Shown here: positions 23,180 to 31,839 of the stretch, one piece after another
How the letters are laid out: every line of letters begins with the position of its first letter
Position numbering within the stretch: position 1 is the first letter of the stretch
Source of the DNA: JBGTBQ01 sp041749275
GTDB taxonomy: Bacteria; Acidobacteriota; Blastocatellia; Pyrinomonadales; Pyrinomonadaceae
Direction of reading: 5' to 3'
DNA: 31,839 nt
Assembly: GCA_041749275.1 (NCBI GenBank)
Contig: JBGTBQ010000215.1
Location: 1 to 31,839, forward strand
The notes under the pieces: model-generated
Told to the model about the DNA's origin: nothing
The model's input: the letters and a program-made list of their open reading frames with translations, nothing else
Databases searched by the model: none
Program-made: the position numbers and the translations under genes

Positions 23180-23695
23180 ATGGCTTTGCTGGAAATAGTG
23201 AAATACGGAGACCCGGTGCTCGACACGCCGGGCGACCCCGTGACGGAGTTTGACGAGCGTCTGGAAAAGCTCGTCTCGGATATGTTCGAGACGATGTACG
23301 CGTCGCGCGGCGTCGGTCTCGCCGCGCCGCAGGTGGGCGTCTCGAAGCGTCTCTTCGTGATGGATTGTGCGGGCGGACAAGACCCATCGGCGCGCGTGGC
23401 TTTAATCAATCCAGAAGTCCTGCGCGTCGAGGGCGACCAGACGGGCGATGAGGGGTGTCTCTCGTTCCCCAGCATCTTTTTCGCCGTCAAACGTTCTCTG
23501 CGCGCGGTCGTGCGGGCGCAAAACGTGCGCGGCGAAGAGTTCGAGTTCGACGGCCTCGAACTCGAAGCCCGCTGTATGCTCCATGAGACAGACCACTGCG
23601 ACGGCATCGTCTTCATTGACCGCACGACGACGCTCAAACGCGAATTCGTAAAGCGCAAGATCAGGAAGTTACAAAAGCTGGGGCGCTGGGTTTAG
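23180..23695 (+). CDS. def: Peptide deformylase
   Basis: Metallo-enzyme that removes the formyl group from the N-terminal methionine of new proteins. The 171-residue protein has all three family motifs: GVGLAAPQ (44-51), EGCLS with metal ligand Cys93, and HETDH (135-139) with two metal His and catalytic Glu136. The usual HEIDH is HETDH here, a mild variation outside the ligand set. A ribosome-like AAGG sits a few bases before ATG 23180. It pairs in function with fmt, from which it is separated by pruA. Confidence 0.97.
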   Translation: MALLEIVKYGDPVLDTPGDPVTEFDERLEKLVSDMFETMYASRGVGLAAPQVGVSKRLFVMDCAGGQDPSARVALINPEVLRVEGDQTGDEGCLSFPSIFFAVKRSLRAVVRAQNVRGEEFEFDGLELEARCMLHETDHCDGIVFIDRTTTLKREFVKRKIRKLQKLGRWV

Positions 23696-23709
23696 CGACC
23701 CCCTGAACA

Positions 23710-23777
23710 AGTATCGCGAGCGATGGCCGGCGAGAGTGTTTTTGAGAGCACACCCGCCGGCTATCGCTCGCGGTACT
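23710..23777. repeat. Long REP-like hairpin between def and pruA
   Basis: Arms 23710-23732 and 23755-23777 pair over 23 bp with two positions that become G-U in RNA. A smaller GTGT/ACAC stem lies in the loop. The arms contain CGCGAGCGAT and ATCGCTCGCG. No long T-tract follows (only TGTTTT). Confidence 0.85.
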
Positions 23778-23904
23778 GTTTTGCGGTGTGATAGCATTGC
23801 GATAAACATAGTAAGCGACAACCCATGCCAGAATCCTGAATCGCGGCGCCCCTCGCGTCGTGTTCGGTGTTCAAGCATCACACTGTCATTTTAAGGAGCA
23901 GCAC

Positions 23905-25493
<1,589 letters not shown>

Positions 25494-25515
<22 letters not shown>

Positions 25516-25575
25516 ACGATGAACTAAAAGACAACTACTTTTTAGTTCATCGTTCATCGTTCCGCGTTCATCGTT
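25494..25575. repeat. Heptad-periodic inverted repeat G between pruA and fmt
   Basis: The left arm (25494-25530) consists of 7-mers such as GAACGAT, GAACGCG, GAACGGT, GAACGAT and pairs with about 25538-25575 with one mismatch and one extra T. Further heptads continue to 25587. It overlaps the end of pruA, including the stop, and ends three bases before the fmt ATG. Confidence 0.92.
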
Positions 25576-25589
25576 CATCGTTTATCGCC

Positions 25590-26534
25590 ATGCGTTTGAT
25601 CTTCATGGGCACGCCCGCATCCGCCGTGCCGTCGTTGAGGCGGTGCGTGGAGGACGGGCATGAAGTCGTCTCTGTGTGGACGCAACCCGACCGTCCGGCG
25701 GGACGCGGGAACAAACTGAAGTCGCCGCCCGTCAAAGAGTTCGCCCTCGCGCGCGGTCTTACGGTTCACCAGCCGGCGAAGATCAGGACGGACGAAGCCT
25801 TCTCGCTTTTTAGTTCGCACGACGTTGACGCCGCCATCGTCGTCGCCTACGGTCGCATCCTTCCCGCTGCCTATCTCCACGCACCACGTCACGGCTGCAT
25901 CAACGTGCACTTCTCACTGCTGCCCAAATTTCGCGGCGCCGCGCCCGTCAACTGGGCCATCGTGCGCGGCGAGCGCGTGACGGGCGTGACGACGATGCTG
26001 GTGGACGAAGGGCTGGATACCGGCCCCGTTCTCTTGCAACGCGAGGCGGAGATTGGCCTTGAAGAGACCGCACCGCAACTGCTTGAGCGCCTTTCGCACG
26101 TGGGCGCGGAGTTGTTGGGTGAAACGCTCGCGCGCCTGTCCGAGATCGAACCGCGCCCGCAACCGGACGACGGAGCGACGCTCGCGCCGATTCTGAAAAG
26201 AGAGGACGGGCTGATTGATTGGTCGCGCGACGCTTTCGAGATTGAACGACGCGTGCGCGGCCTTCAGCCGTGGCCGAGCGCCTACACGTTTTTCAGAGGG
26301 AAACGACTCGTCGTCTGGCGCGCTGAAGCGCTTCAAGAGAGCGGAAATGAAGTCGCAAGCCGCGAGTTTGAAACGGGCGCGGTCGTCGAGGCGCAGGGCG
26401 ACCGCCTCGTCGTCGGGTGCGGCGGCGGGACGGCGTTGAAGCTTGGTGAAGTGCAACTCGAAGGAAAACAGCGGACGAGCGCGCGCGACTTCGTCAACGG
26501 CACGCGTGTGGTCGCGGGCGAGAGGTTGGGATAG
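25590..26534 (+). CDS. fmt: Methionyl-tRNA formyltransferase
   Basis: Transfers a formyl group from 10-formyl-tetrahydrofolate to initiator Met-tRNA. The 314-residue protein begins MRLIFMGTPASAVPSL, has the folate-site NVHFSLLPKFRGAAPVNWAI with the catalytic Asn-His pair, and the later QPDDGATLAPILKREDGLIDW and RRVRGLQPWPSAYT segments typical of Fmt. I chose ATG 25590; an in-frame ATG at 25512 would translate the upstream repeat. No ribosome site is visible, since the heptad repeat reaches almost to the ATG. It works with def in the formylation cycle. Confidence 0.97.
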   Translation: MRLIFMGTPASAVPSLRRCVEDGHEVVSVWTQPDRPAGRGNKLKSPPVKEFALARGLTVHQPAKIRTDEAFSLFSSHDVDAAIVVAYGRILPAAYLHAPRHGCINVHFSLLPKFRGAAPVNWAIVRGERVTGVTTMLVDEGLDTGPVLLQREAEIGLEETAPQLLERLSHVGAELLGETLARLSEIEPRPQPDDGATLAPILKREDGLIDWSRDAFEIERRVRGLQPWPSAYTFFRGKRLVVWRAEALQESGNEVASREFETGAVVEAQGDRLVVGCGGGTALKLGEVQLEGKQRTSARDFVNGTRVVAGERLG

Positions 26535-26627
26535 ATAAATTGAAGCTTGTGCGAAACTCAGCCGCGCGGTGGTTCGCTGAATCGAGCTTGGCGGTTCAAC
26601 TTCAAGTCATCTGGCCGACACATCCCC

Positions 26628-26679
26628 GCGTCGCGTCAGCGACGGTTGAAGGAAGGTTCAAGCGTCGCTGACGCGACGC
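26628..26679. repeat. REP-like perfect hairpin between fmt and rsmB
   Basis: GCGTCGCGTCAGCGACG (26628-26644) pairs perfectly with 26663-26679. Inside, TTGAA (26646-26650) pairs with TTCAA (26657-26661). No T-tract follows. Confidence 0.9.
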
Positions 26680-26700
26680 CGTGAACGTGTGACGCGCTAA

Positions 26701-26751
26701 CCCCGGCCTTGAAAGGCCGGGCTAAATTCATCCGCCGCTACGCGGCGCGTT
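26701..26751. repeat. Paired short hairpins just ahead of rsmB
   Basis: CCCGGCCT-TGAA-AGGCCGGG is followed by CTAAATTCAT and a second hairpin, GCCGC-TAC-GCGGC. Similar paired units seem familiar from Acidobacteria intergenic regions; this is from memory. Confidence 0.7.
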
Positions 26752-26766
26752 GATGGCACAAATTTC

Positions 26767-28206
26767 ATGGGCACAGGCAGGAGCGTCGTCAAGAACGAGC
26801 GTGAGCGCGCGACAGGCGGGCGCAGTGTCTCACCGGCGCGGCGCGCGGCTTACGAAATCCTGCGGCGCGTGGATGATGAGGGCGCGTTCGCCGCGCCGTT
26901 GCTGGCGAGCGCGGCGAATGATTTGAGCGCCGAAGACCGCGCGCTCTGTAACGAGTTGGTGCTCGGCGTGCTCAGGCGCAGGCTCTGGCTCGATAAATCT
27001 CTGGAGTACTTCGCCGGGAGAAAAATCGAGAGCCTCGATGCGCCGGTGCGTCGCTCCTTGCGCCTCGGACTGTATCAGCTCCGCTTTCTCACGCGCGTAC
27101 CGGCGCGCGCGGCGGTCAACGAGTCGGTCAACATCGCGCACGCACAACGGATGCGCTCCGCCGCTCCTTTCATCAACGCCGTGCTCCGGCGCGCGACGCG
27201 CGAGCCTGACTACGACCCGGCCATCTCACTCACCAACCCCTTCGAGAAGATCGCCGTCGAGACCTCGCACCCCGTCTGGCTCATCGAACGTTGGGCCGCC
27301 TCGTTCGGCGTGGAAGAAGCAGCGGACTTTGCGTCGGCGAACAACGCGCCGGCCCGGCTCGCTTTCCGCGTCAACGCTTTGCGAGACGGCGAAACAGATG
27401 TACTGGAAAATTTGCGCGCGGCGGGCGTCGAAATCGCGCCTTCGCGTGTCGCCCCGGACGCCTACCGCGTCGAGGGCGGCGAAGGGAGCGGCGCGGCGTT
27501 GCGTGCGCTGGCCGCGGAAGGGTTGGTCTATATGCAGGACGAGGCGTCGCAACTCGTGGCGCACGTCGTCGGCGCGCGCGCGGGCGAGCGCGTGCTCGAC
27601 GTGTGCGCCGCACCGGGAAGCAAGACGACGCACCTCGCGTCGCTCACGCATGGCGAGGCGATGATCGTCGCGGGTGACCTGCACGCACATCGCCTGCGAC
27701 TGGTCAGAGAAACGTGCGCGCGACTGGGCGTGAATAACATCCGCACGGTCGTGCTGGACGCGGAGGCGCGTTTGCCCTTCGCCGACGAGTCGTTCGACCG
27801 CGTGCTGGTTGATGCGCCTTGCACCGGCACGGGAACTCTCCGGCACAATCCCGAAATCCGCTGGCGACTCACGCCCGGCGACATCGCAGAACTTGCCGCG
27901 AAGCAGCGCAAGATTCTGGCCGAAGCGTCGCGCGTGGTGCGTCGCGGTGGCCGCCTTGTCTACTCGACTTGCTCCGTCGAGAGAGAAGAGAACGAAGAAG
28001 TGGTCGCCGCCTTCCTCGAATCGCACGGCGGTTTCCAACAAGTCTCAGTTAATCCTGCGCCCGTTGAACTGTTTGTGTCTTCAGGCATAGCCCGCACGTG
28101 GCCGCATCGGCACGACACAGACGGCTTCTTCGTCACCGCGCTCGAAAGACAGGAGGCAGTGAGTAGGGCAGGCCACACGAGCAGGCGGCAGATACAGCAG
28201 GCATGA
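26767..28206 (+). CDS. rsmB: 16S rRNA (cytosine(967)-C5)-methyltransferase
   Basis: Methylates C967 of 16S rRNA using S-adenosylmethionine. The 479-residue protein has an N-terminal NusB-like RNA-binding helical domain (about 22-150: RRAAYEILRRVDDEGAFAAP, LCNELVLGVLRRR), then a Rossmann methyltransferase domain. Motif I is DVCAAPGSKTTHLASL, motif IV DAPCTGTGTLRHNPEIRW with Cys352, and motif VI YSTCSVERE with catalytic Cys402. The last 15 or so residues lie in a repeat arm and are probably not conserved. ATG 26767 lies after two hairpins with no clear ribosome site. Neighbours fmt and rpe are the usual companions. Confidence 0.95.
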   Translation: MGTGRSVVKNERERATGGRSVSPARRAAYEILRRVDDEGAFAAPLLASAANDLSAEDRALCNELVLGVLRRRLWLDKSLEYFAGRKIESLDAPVRRSLRLGLYQLRFLTRVPARAAVNESVNIAHAQRMRSAAPFINAVLRRATREPDYDPAISLTNPFEKIAVETSHPVWLIERWAASFGVEEAADFASANNAPARLAFRVNALRDGETDVLENLRAAGVEIAPSRVAPDAYRVEGGEGSGAALRALAAEGLVYMQDEASQLVAHVVGARAGERVLDVCAAPGSKTTHLASLTHGEAMIVAGDLHAHRLRLVRETCARLGVNNIRTVVLDAEARLPFADESFDRVLVDAPCTGTGTLRHNPEIRWRLTPGDIAELAAKQRKILAEASRVVRRGGRLVYSTCSVEREENEEVVAAFLESHGGFQQVSVNPAPVELFVSSGIARTWPHRHDTDGFFVTALERQEAVSRAGHTSRRQIQQA

Positions 28207-28281
28207 ATATGGTGAATTTGTGATCCGAGATTTCAAAGCAGAATTTCTTAACCTGCTTCCTGTTCCTGCCGCCTGCCTCCT
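28180..28281. repeat. Heptad-type inverted repeat H across the rsmB end
   Basis: The right arm (28252-28281) on the minus strand reads GGCAGGC, GGCAGGA, ACAGGAA, GCAGG. The left arm, inside the last rsmB codons, has GCAGGCGGCAGATACAG (from about 28181), matching 15 of 17. Less perfect than the other heptad loci. Confidence 0.55.
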
Positions 28282-28335
28282 CTTCTTGCGGCCTCTCCGT
28301 AGCGGGTGTTAGACTGCCCATCCTGATCCAAGTGT

Positions 28336-28361
28336 GCGCCCTGTGCGGGGCGCTTTTCTCT
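28336..28361 (+). terminator. Rho-independent terminator after rsmB
   Basis: GCGCCC (28336-28341) pairs with GGGCGC (28348-28353) around a 6-nt loop and is followed by TTTTCTCT. It ends about 30 bp before the PASTA gene. Confidence 0.6.
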
Positions 28362-28389
28362 GAGAGACTGAAAAAGTTGGCGAGGTTTT

Positions 28390-29106
28390 GTGGGAGCGAT
28401 ATCGCGTAGGATTTTATCGGTCTTCGGCAAGCTCGGAATCGTCGCCATCGTCGCTGTCGCCTTCACCTTCGGCCTCGTCGCAACCGTCTACCTTTCACTC
28501 CGCAGCCCCAAGATACAGGTGCCGGACGTGCTCAATAAACCGTACATGGAAGGCGAGACGACGCTTGAAAAGGCTGGCTTGAGTATGCGCGAACGTGCAC
28601 GGCGCTATAAGCCGGACATTCCGCCCGGCGTTATCCTCGACCAATCGCCGCGAGCCGGCGAGGTCGTCAAAGCCGGGCAGACCATCGCGGTCGTCGTCAG
28701 CCGCGCGCGTAAAGAAGGCGAGCAGCCGCCCTCCGAAGAGGTCGCCGAAGAGCGGAAAAGAGAAGAGACCGGCGAGGCAAAGAATCAGAATTCCAATGAA
28801 TCAAAGAACGAGAACCGCGAGCGCCGCAATAAAAACAAAAATACCAACGCCAATGCCAACGCTAACTCTAATCTCAACGGGAACCGAAACGCGGGCGCGC
28901 GCAACAGCAGCACGGGGAACCGCAACCTGAGTAACACGAATACACGCAACGCTAACCAGAGCCTGAATGCGAACCGTGGCGCGAACGCCAACAACAGCGC
29001 CACCCGCCCCCGTATCACGAACAATCGCAACATCAACTCAAGCGGTGGCAGGAACACTAATTCGTCGAGACCTCTGAGCAATACCAACCGGCGCCAGAAT
29101 CCTTGA
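28390..29106 (+). CDS. Membrane-anchored PASTA-domain protein with Asn-rich tail
   Basis: A 238-residue single-pass protein. The N-terminal helix (about 13-36, IVAIVAVAFTFGLVATVYLS) anchors it. One PASTA domain follows (about 42-105): IQVPDVLNKPYMEGETTLEK, then PPGVILDQSPRAGEVVKAGQ and TIAVVVS. PASTA domains bind peptidoglycan fragments or beta-lactams, usually on serine/threonine kinases or penicillin-binding proteins; here no catalytic domain is attached. From about residue 130 the chain is Asn/Arg/Ser low complexity (NTNANANANSNLNGNRN) to the end. Start GTG 28390 has GAGG 4 nt upstream. It lies between rsmB and rpe. Envelope role inferred. Confidence 0.85.
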   Translation: MGAISRRILSVFGKLGIVAIVAVAFTFGLVATVYLSLRSPKIQVPDVLNKPYMEGETTLEKAGLSMRERARRYKPDIPPGVILDQSPRAGEVVKAGQTIAVVVSRARKEGEQPPSEEVAEERKREETGEAKNQNSNESKNENRERRNKNKNTNANANANSNLNGNRNAGARNSSTGNRNLSNTNTRNANQSLNANRGANANNSATRPRITNNRNINSSGGRNTNSSRPLSNTNRRQNP

Positions 29107-29217
29107 TTGTCCGGTTTCGAGCCGCCCGAACAACATGCAAGCAAGTCCGCTGGCATACACCGACACGGATTCCAGAGCGTTTCAAACACTAAGCGGAAGA
29201 CAGAGCCGGAGGAAAAC

Positions 29218-29880
29218 ATGGTAGAAATAGCCCCGTCCATCCTTTCCGCCGATTTCACGCGCCTCAAGGAAGATATCGAGGCGGTCGAGCGCGGCGGCGC
29301 CACGGTCGTTCACGTTGACGTAATGGACGGCCATTTCGTCCCCAACATTACTATCGGATTGCCGGTTGTTCGCTCGCTCGCCCGCGCAACCAATCTACCC
29401 CTCGACACGCATCTAATGATTTCCGAGCCGGGTCGTTACGCCGAACAGTTCGTCGAAGCGGGCGCACAGATGGTCTCCGTCCACATCGAAGTGGACGCGC
29501 ACATCAACCGCACTTTGGAGTCCATACGGAAGAAGGGAGCGAAGGCGGGCGTCGTCATCAACCCCGCGACCTCTCTGAGCACGCTCGACGAAGTTTTGCA
29601 ATACGCTGATTACGTCCTTGTCATGTCCGTCAATCCCGGTTTCGGCGGGCAGAAGTTTATCCCGGCCTCAATCGAAAAAGTCCGCCGCCTTCGCAACATG
29701 ATCGAAGAGCGCGGCCTGTCGACGCGGATCGAAATTGACGGCGGGATTGATCTTAGTAACATCGAAAAGGTGGCCGCCGCCGGGGCGGAAATCATGGTGG
29801 CCGGCACCGCCGTTTTCGGAGCGGGCGACCCGGCGAGCGCCGTGCGCGGGCTGCTCAACGCCACAGCGCAGTTAGTGTAA
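29218..29880 (+). CDS. rpe: Ribulose-phosphate 3-epimerase
   Basis: Interconverts ribulose-5-phosphate and xylulose-5-phosphate in the pentose phosphate pathway. The 220-residue TIM barrel has IAPSILSADF, the metal-ligand strands VVHVDVMDGHFVPNITIG and LPLDTHLMI, VMSVNPGFGGQKFI, and the phosphate-binding EIDGGI and VAGTAVFG. I chose ATG 29218 with GGAGG 5 nt upstream; an in-frame start at 29107 would add 37 residues unlike the family. It is the last of the def-fmt-rsmB-rpe set. Confidence 0.98.
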   Translation: MVEIAPSILSADFTRLKEDIEAVERGGATVVHVDVMDGHFVPNITIGLPVVRSLARATNLPLDTHLMISEPGRYAEQFVEAGAQMVSVHIEVDAHINRTLESIRKKGAKAGVVINPATSLSTLDEVLQYADYVLVMSVNPGFGGQKFIPASIEKVRRLRNMIEERGLSTRIEIDGGIDLSNIEKVAAAGAEIMVAGTAVFGAGDPASAVRGLLNATAQLV

Positions 29881-29881
29881 T

Positions 29882-29943
29882 GATGAGGGCGGAACGCTGA
29901 TAGACGACCTTTCAACCTTCTCTTTCGGCGTTCCGCGTTCATC
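29882..29943. repeat. Heptad-type inverted repeat I between rpe and the BamD-like gene
   Basis: The left arm 29882-29900 (GATGAGG GCGGAAC GCTGA) and the minus-strand reading of 29925-29943 (GATGAAC GCGGAAC GCCGA) agree at 16 of 19 positions. It resembles repeat G in its GATGAAC and GCGGAAC units. Confidence 0.65.
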
Positions 29944-29975
29944 CTTCAGCCTTTGATTTCTTGGAGGTTTTCTTA

Positions 29976-31619
29976 ATGCGTCTACGCAAACTCTTGCTTG
30001 TTATGTTGTGCGCGGTCATCACTTTTTCGGCGGCGCCGTCGGCGCCCAACGCCTTTGCACAGGGTGGGCAGCAGTCGGGGCTATCGCCCTCGCAGCGCAC
30101 AGAGGTTTTGCGCTCGCGGCTGGAAACGCTGCGCCGCACGCTGAATAGCGCCATCGCCGGTCTCAACGCGAAGGACGAAGGGCAGAAGGACAGCCCGCAC
30201 GCGCGCTTGAGCGGCCTTGAAAAAGAGGTCGGCAGACTGCTCTCCGAAGTCGGCGACCTGCGCGGCAAACAGGAGCGCTCCGAGCGCTTCGAGCAGAGCG
30301 ATATTGACAAGCTCGAAGCGGCGGCGATTGACCTCGACACCCGTGTCCAGTCGGCCATGCGCGAGACGGCGAGCGCGCGCACCAGCGTCCCCGCCACCGC
30401 TGAAAATGACAGCAAGAAGAAGAAAAAGAAGGGCGGCCTTTTCAGCCGCATACTGGGACGTGGCGGCGACGATAAATATGACGAACTGGTCGGGACGGTG
30501 GCGCCGGGCCGCGACCGCCAGCTCTTCGAGGACGCCACGAAAGAGGCGCGCAAAGATAATTACGAGACGGCGCGCGGTCTCTACGGCGTGATTATCAACA
30601 CCTACCCGGACTCGCCCTACCTGCCGCTGGCGAAGCTCGCCATCGCCGACACTTTCTATCTCGAAGGCACGACGAGCGCGCTCATCCAATCCGGCCAGCA
30701 CTATCAGGATTGGTTCACCTTCTTCCCGACGCATCCTTTGGCCGACGACGTGATGCTGAAGATGGCCGAGGTCGAGATGCGTCAGATGGGTCTGCCCAAC
30801 CGGCAGATTACGAACGCCAAGAAGGCCGAGCAGAGACTCAAGGTCTTTATGCAGCAGTTCCCGAAATCGCCGCTGCGCCCCGACATCGAGATACGTCTCC
30901 GCGAGGTGCAGGAAAATCTGGCGATGCATGATCTCCAGACCGGCAATTTTTACCGCGCCAAGTATTACAACGGCGCGGCGACTAATCTCAAAGGCGCCCA
31001 GTCACGCTATCTCGACATCGCCGTGAAGTATCCGCACTTCTCACACATGGCCGAAGTGCTCTACAAACTCGCCGAAACTTACGTGGTCGAAGAGGAACCG
31101 GACGAGGCGGCGAAATACCTCCAACGGCTCGTGCGTAATCACGCGAACTGCGAGTTCACCGAAAAGGCACGCGAGCAGTTGGCCGCCATCGGCGCCCCGA
31201 TCCCGGAGCCGGACCCCAGAGAAGCTAATAAACCGTGCGAGCCGGAGAAGAAAGGTCTGCTTGGCGGCATCATGCAGGAGATTTCGGGCATCGTGCCGAA
31301 GACCGTTGACAAGAACGGCGTCATCATCGCCAACGGCAACGAGAAGAACGACCTCATTTCACAGGCCATCGAGAACGGCGGCACGCTGCCCGATAACTTC
31401 AATACGATGCCGACTGAGCGTACCGCGCCCGGTCGCCGTTTGGCCCCCGCGCCGACGCCCGCGCCCGCGAAGCCAGCCGACCCGACGAAAAAGGAGCTGA
31501 CCATCGAGTCGACACAGCCCGGCCCGCCGAAGAGCGGCAGCGACCCGACTCGCCCGCCCGCGACGCAACCGACCACACCGGCTACACCGCCGCCAACCGA
31601 CAGCGGAGTGAAGCCGTAG
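29976..31619 (+). CDS. BamD-like (YfiO) outer-membrane assembly TPR protein
   Basis: A 547-residue exported protein. Signal peptide 1-28 (LLLVMLCAVITFSAAPSA, cleavage near AFAQ). A helical, coiled-coil-prone part (about 36-130) ends in a run of six Lys. TPR units then run from about 175 to 400: ARKDNYETARGLYGVIINTY, YQDWFTFFPTHPLADDVMLK, AEQRLKVFMQQFPKSPLRPD and EVLYKLAETYVVEEEPDEAA. The FFPTHPLADD pattern is typical of BamD. The end (from about 475) is Pro/Thr-rich. Unlike Proteobacterial BamD there is no lipobox Cys at the cleavage site, and the protein is about twice as long. Start ATG 29976 has GGAGG 8 nt upstream. A BamD role is probable; a general TPR scaffold is the alternative. Confidence 0.78.
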   Translation: MRLRKLLLVMLCAVITFSAAPSAPNAFAQGGQQSGLSPSQRTEVLRSRLETLRRTLNSAIAGLNAKDEGQKDSPHARLSGLEKEVGRLLSEVGDLRGKQERSERFEQSDIDKLEAAAIDLDTRVQSAMRETASARTSVPATAENDSKKKKKKGGLFSRILGRGGDDKYDELVGTVAPGRDRQLFEDATKEARKDNYETARGLYGVIINTYPDSPYLPLAKLAIADTFYLEGTTSALIQSGQHYQDWFTFFPTHPLADDVMLKMAEVEMRQMGLPNRQITNAKKAEQRLKVFMQQFPKSPLRPDIEIRLREVQENLAMHDLQTGNFYRAKYYNGAATNLKGAQSRYLDIAVKYPHFSHMAEVLYKLAETYVVEEEPDEAAKYLQRLVRNHANCEFTEKAREQLAAIGAPIPEPDPREANKPCEPEKKGLLGGIMQEISGIVPKTVDKNGVIIANGNEKNDLISQAIENGGTLPDNFNTMPTERTAPGRRLAPAPTPAPAKPADPTKKELTIESTQPGPPKSGSDPTRPPATQPTTPATPPPTDSGVKP

Positions 31620-31655
31620 ACAGTTGTCCTCCATAGCAGGCGGGAGCCGGCACGT

Positions 31656-31700
31656 GAGGTAAGGGCGCCTTCAATGAACTTAAGAAGACGCCCTTACCTC
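31656..31700. repeat. 12-bp inverted repeat between the BamD-like gene and an IS end
   Basis: GAGGTAAGGGCG (31656-31667) pairs perfectly with CGCCCTTACCTC (31689-31700); CTTC and GAAG extend it inside the loop after a mismatch. It may be a terminator or lie at the end of the insertion sequence. Confidence 0.75.
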
Positions 31701-31716
31701 TAGGGCGTTTGCAAAG

Positions 31717-31839
31717 TCAGGAGGGCGGCTTCAAAATTAGCTGCAATGCTTGAGCGGGGTAAGCATCATAGAAGCGTCTCGCCTCAGCGACATTCTCCCA
31801 TCCGGTGTGACGAATCATGCCCAACGCCAGATTATTAAA
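31717..31839 (-). CDS. C-terminal end of a transposase-like protein (cut by window edge)
   Basis: A minus-strand frame is open from the right edge to TGA at 31719-31717, giving 40 residues with NLALGMIRHTGWENVAEARR followed by FYDAYPAQALQLILKPPS. This resembles the tail of DDE transposases, perhaps ISAs1-type, where a '(N)LAL..+R..G..N+A.A.R' stretch is common. That recall is unverified. The rest lies outside the window, so I cannot tell whether the element is intact. Confidence 0.5.
   Translation of the reverse strand, partial: FNNLALGMIRHTGWENVAEARRFYDAYPAQALQLILKPPS

Overview
The window is about 31.8 kb of GC-rich, densely coded bacterial chromosome. Nearly every gene reads rightward. The exceptions are uvrA (cut by the left edge), a secreted protein at 2112-3101, a DinB-like gene at 3333-3815, and a transposase fragment cut by the right edge. 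Exported proteins with Asn-rich and Pro/Thr-rich tails, AMIN-like/HEAT membrane proteins and a TIGR04222-DUF692 cluster suggest an Acidobacteriota member, perhaps Blastocatellia/Pyrinomonadaceae. That placement is inference from gene style; no rRNA or other phylogenetic marker was compared.

Region 1 (1-4000): the 5' part of uvrA, then pgsA (phosphatidylglycerophosphate synthase), a secreted protein of unknown function and a DinB-superfamily protein. Region 2 (4000-13400): an orphan OmpR-type response regulator with no histidine kinase beside it, then two tandem paralogous membrane proteins (834 and 1211 aa). Each has an AMIN-like N-terminal domain, a transmembrane helix and cytoplasmic HEAT repeats. 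uvrB follows. Region 3 (13400-17500): a PIN-domain toxin-antitoxin pair, a GNAT acetyltransferase, a GlcD-type FAD oxidase and aroC.

Region 4 (17879-20344) is the most interesting part. A TIGR04222-like membrane protein ends in a Ser/Gly/Cys tail. It is followed 4 nt later by a DUF692 (MNIO) iron enzyme, which overlaps a small SCO6045-like partner. MNIO enzymes with a partner protein modify cysteines in peptides, so the membrane protein's own tail is a plausible substrate. Region 5 (20428-23002): a crotonase, a DUF4236-TPR protein and a small coiled-coil protein. Region 6 (23180-31619): def, pruA, fmt, rsmB, a PASTA protein, rpe and a BamD-like TPR protein. This resembles the classic def-fmt-rsmB-rpe translation cluster, with pruA inserted between def and fmt.

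The spaces between genes are unusually structured. At least six hold inverted repeats whose arms are degenerate tandem 7-mers, each locus with its own 7-mer. One of these is interrupted by a 193-bp MITE-like element with 18-bp terminal inverted repeats and a TTA target duplication. Other intergenic hairpins (REP-like, CACAGAG-type, CACGAAA-type) are also present. No rRNA, tRNA, CRISPR array or prophage was recognised.
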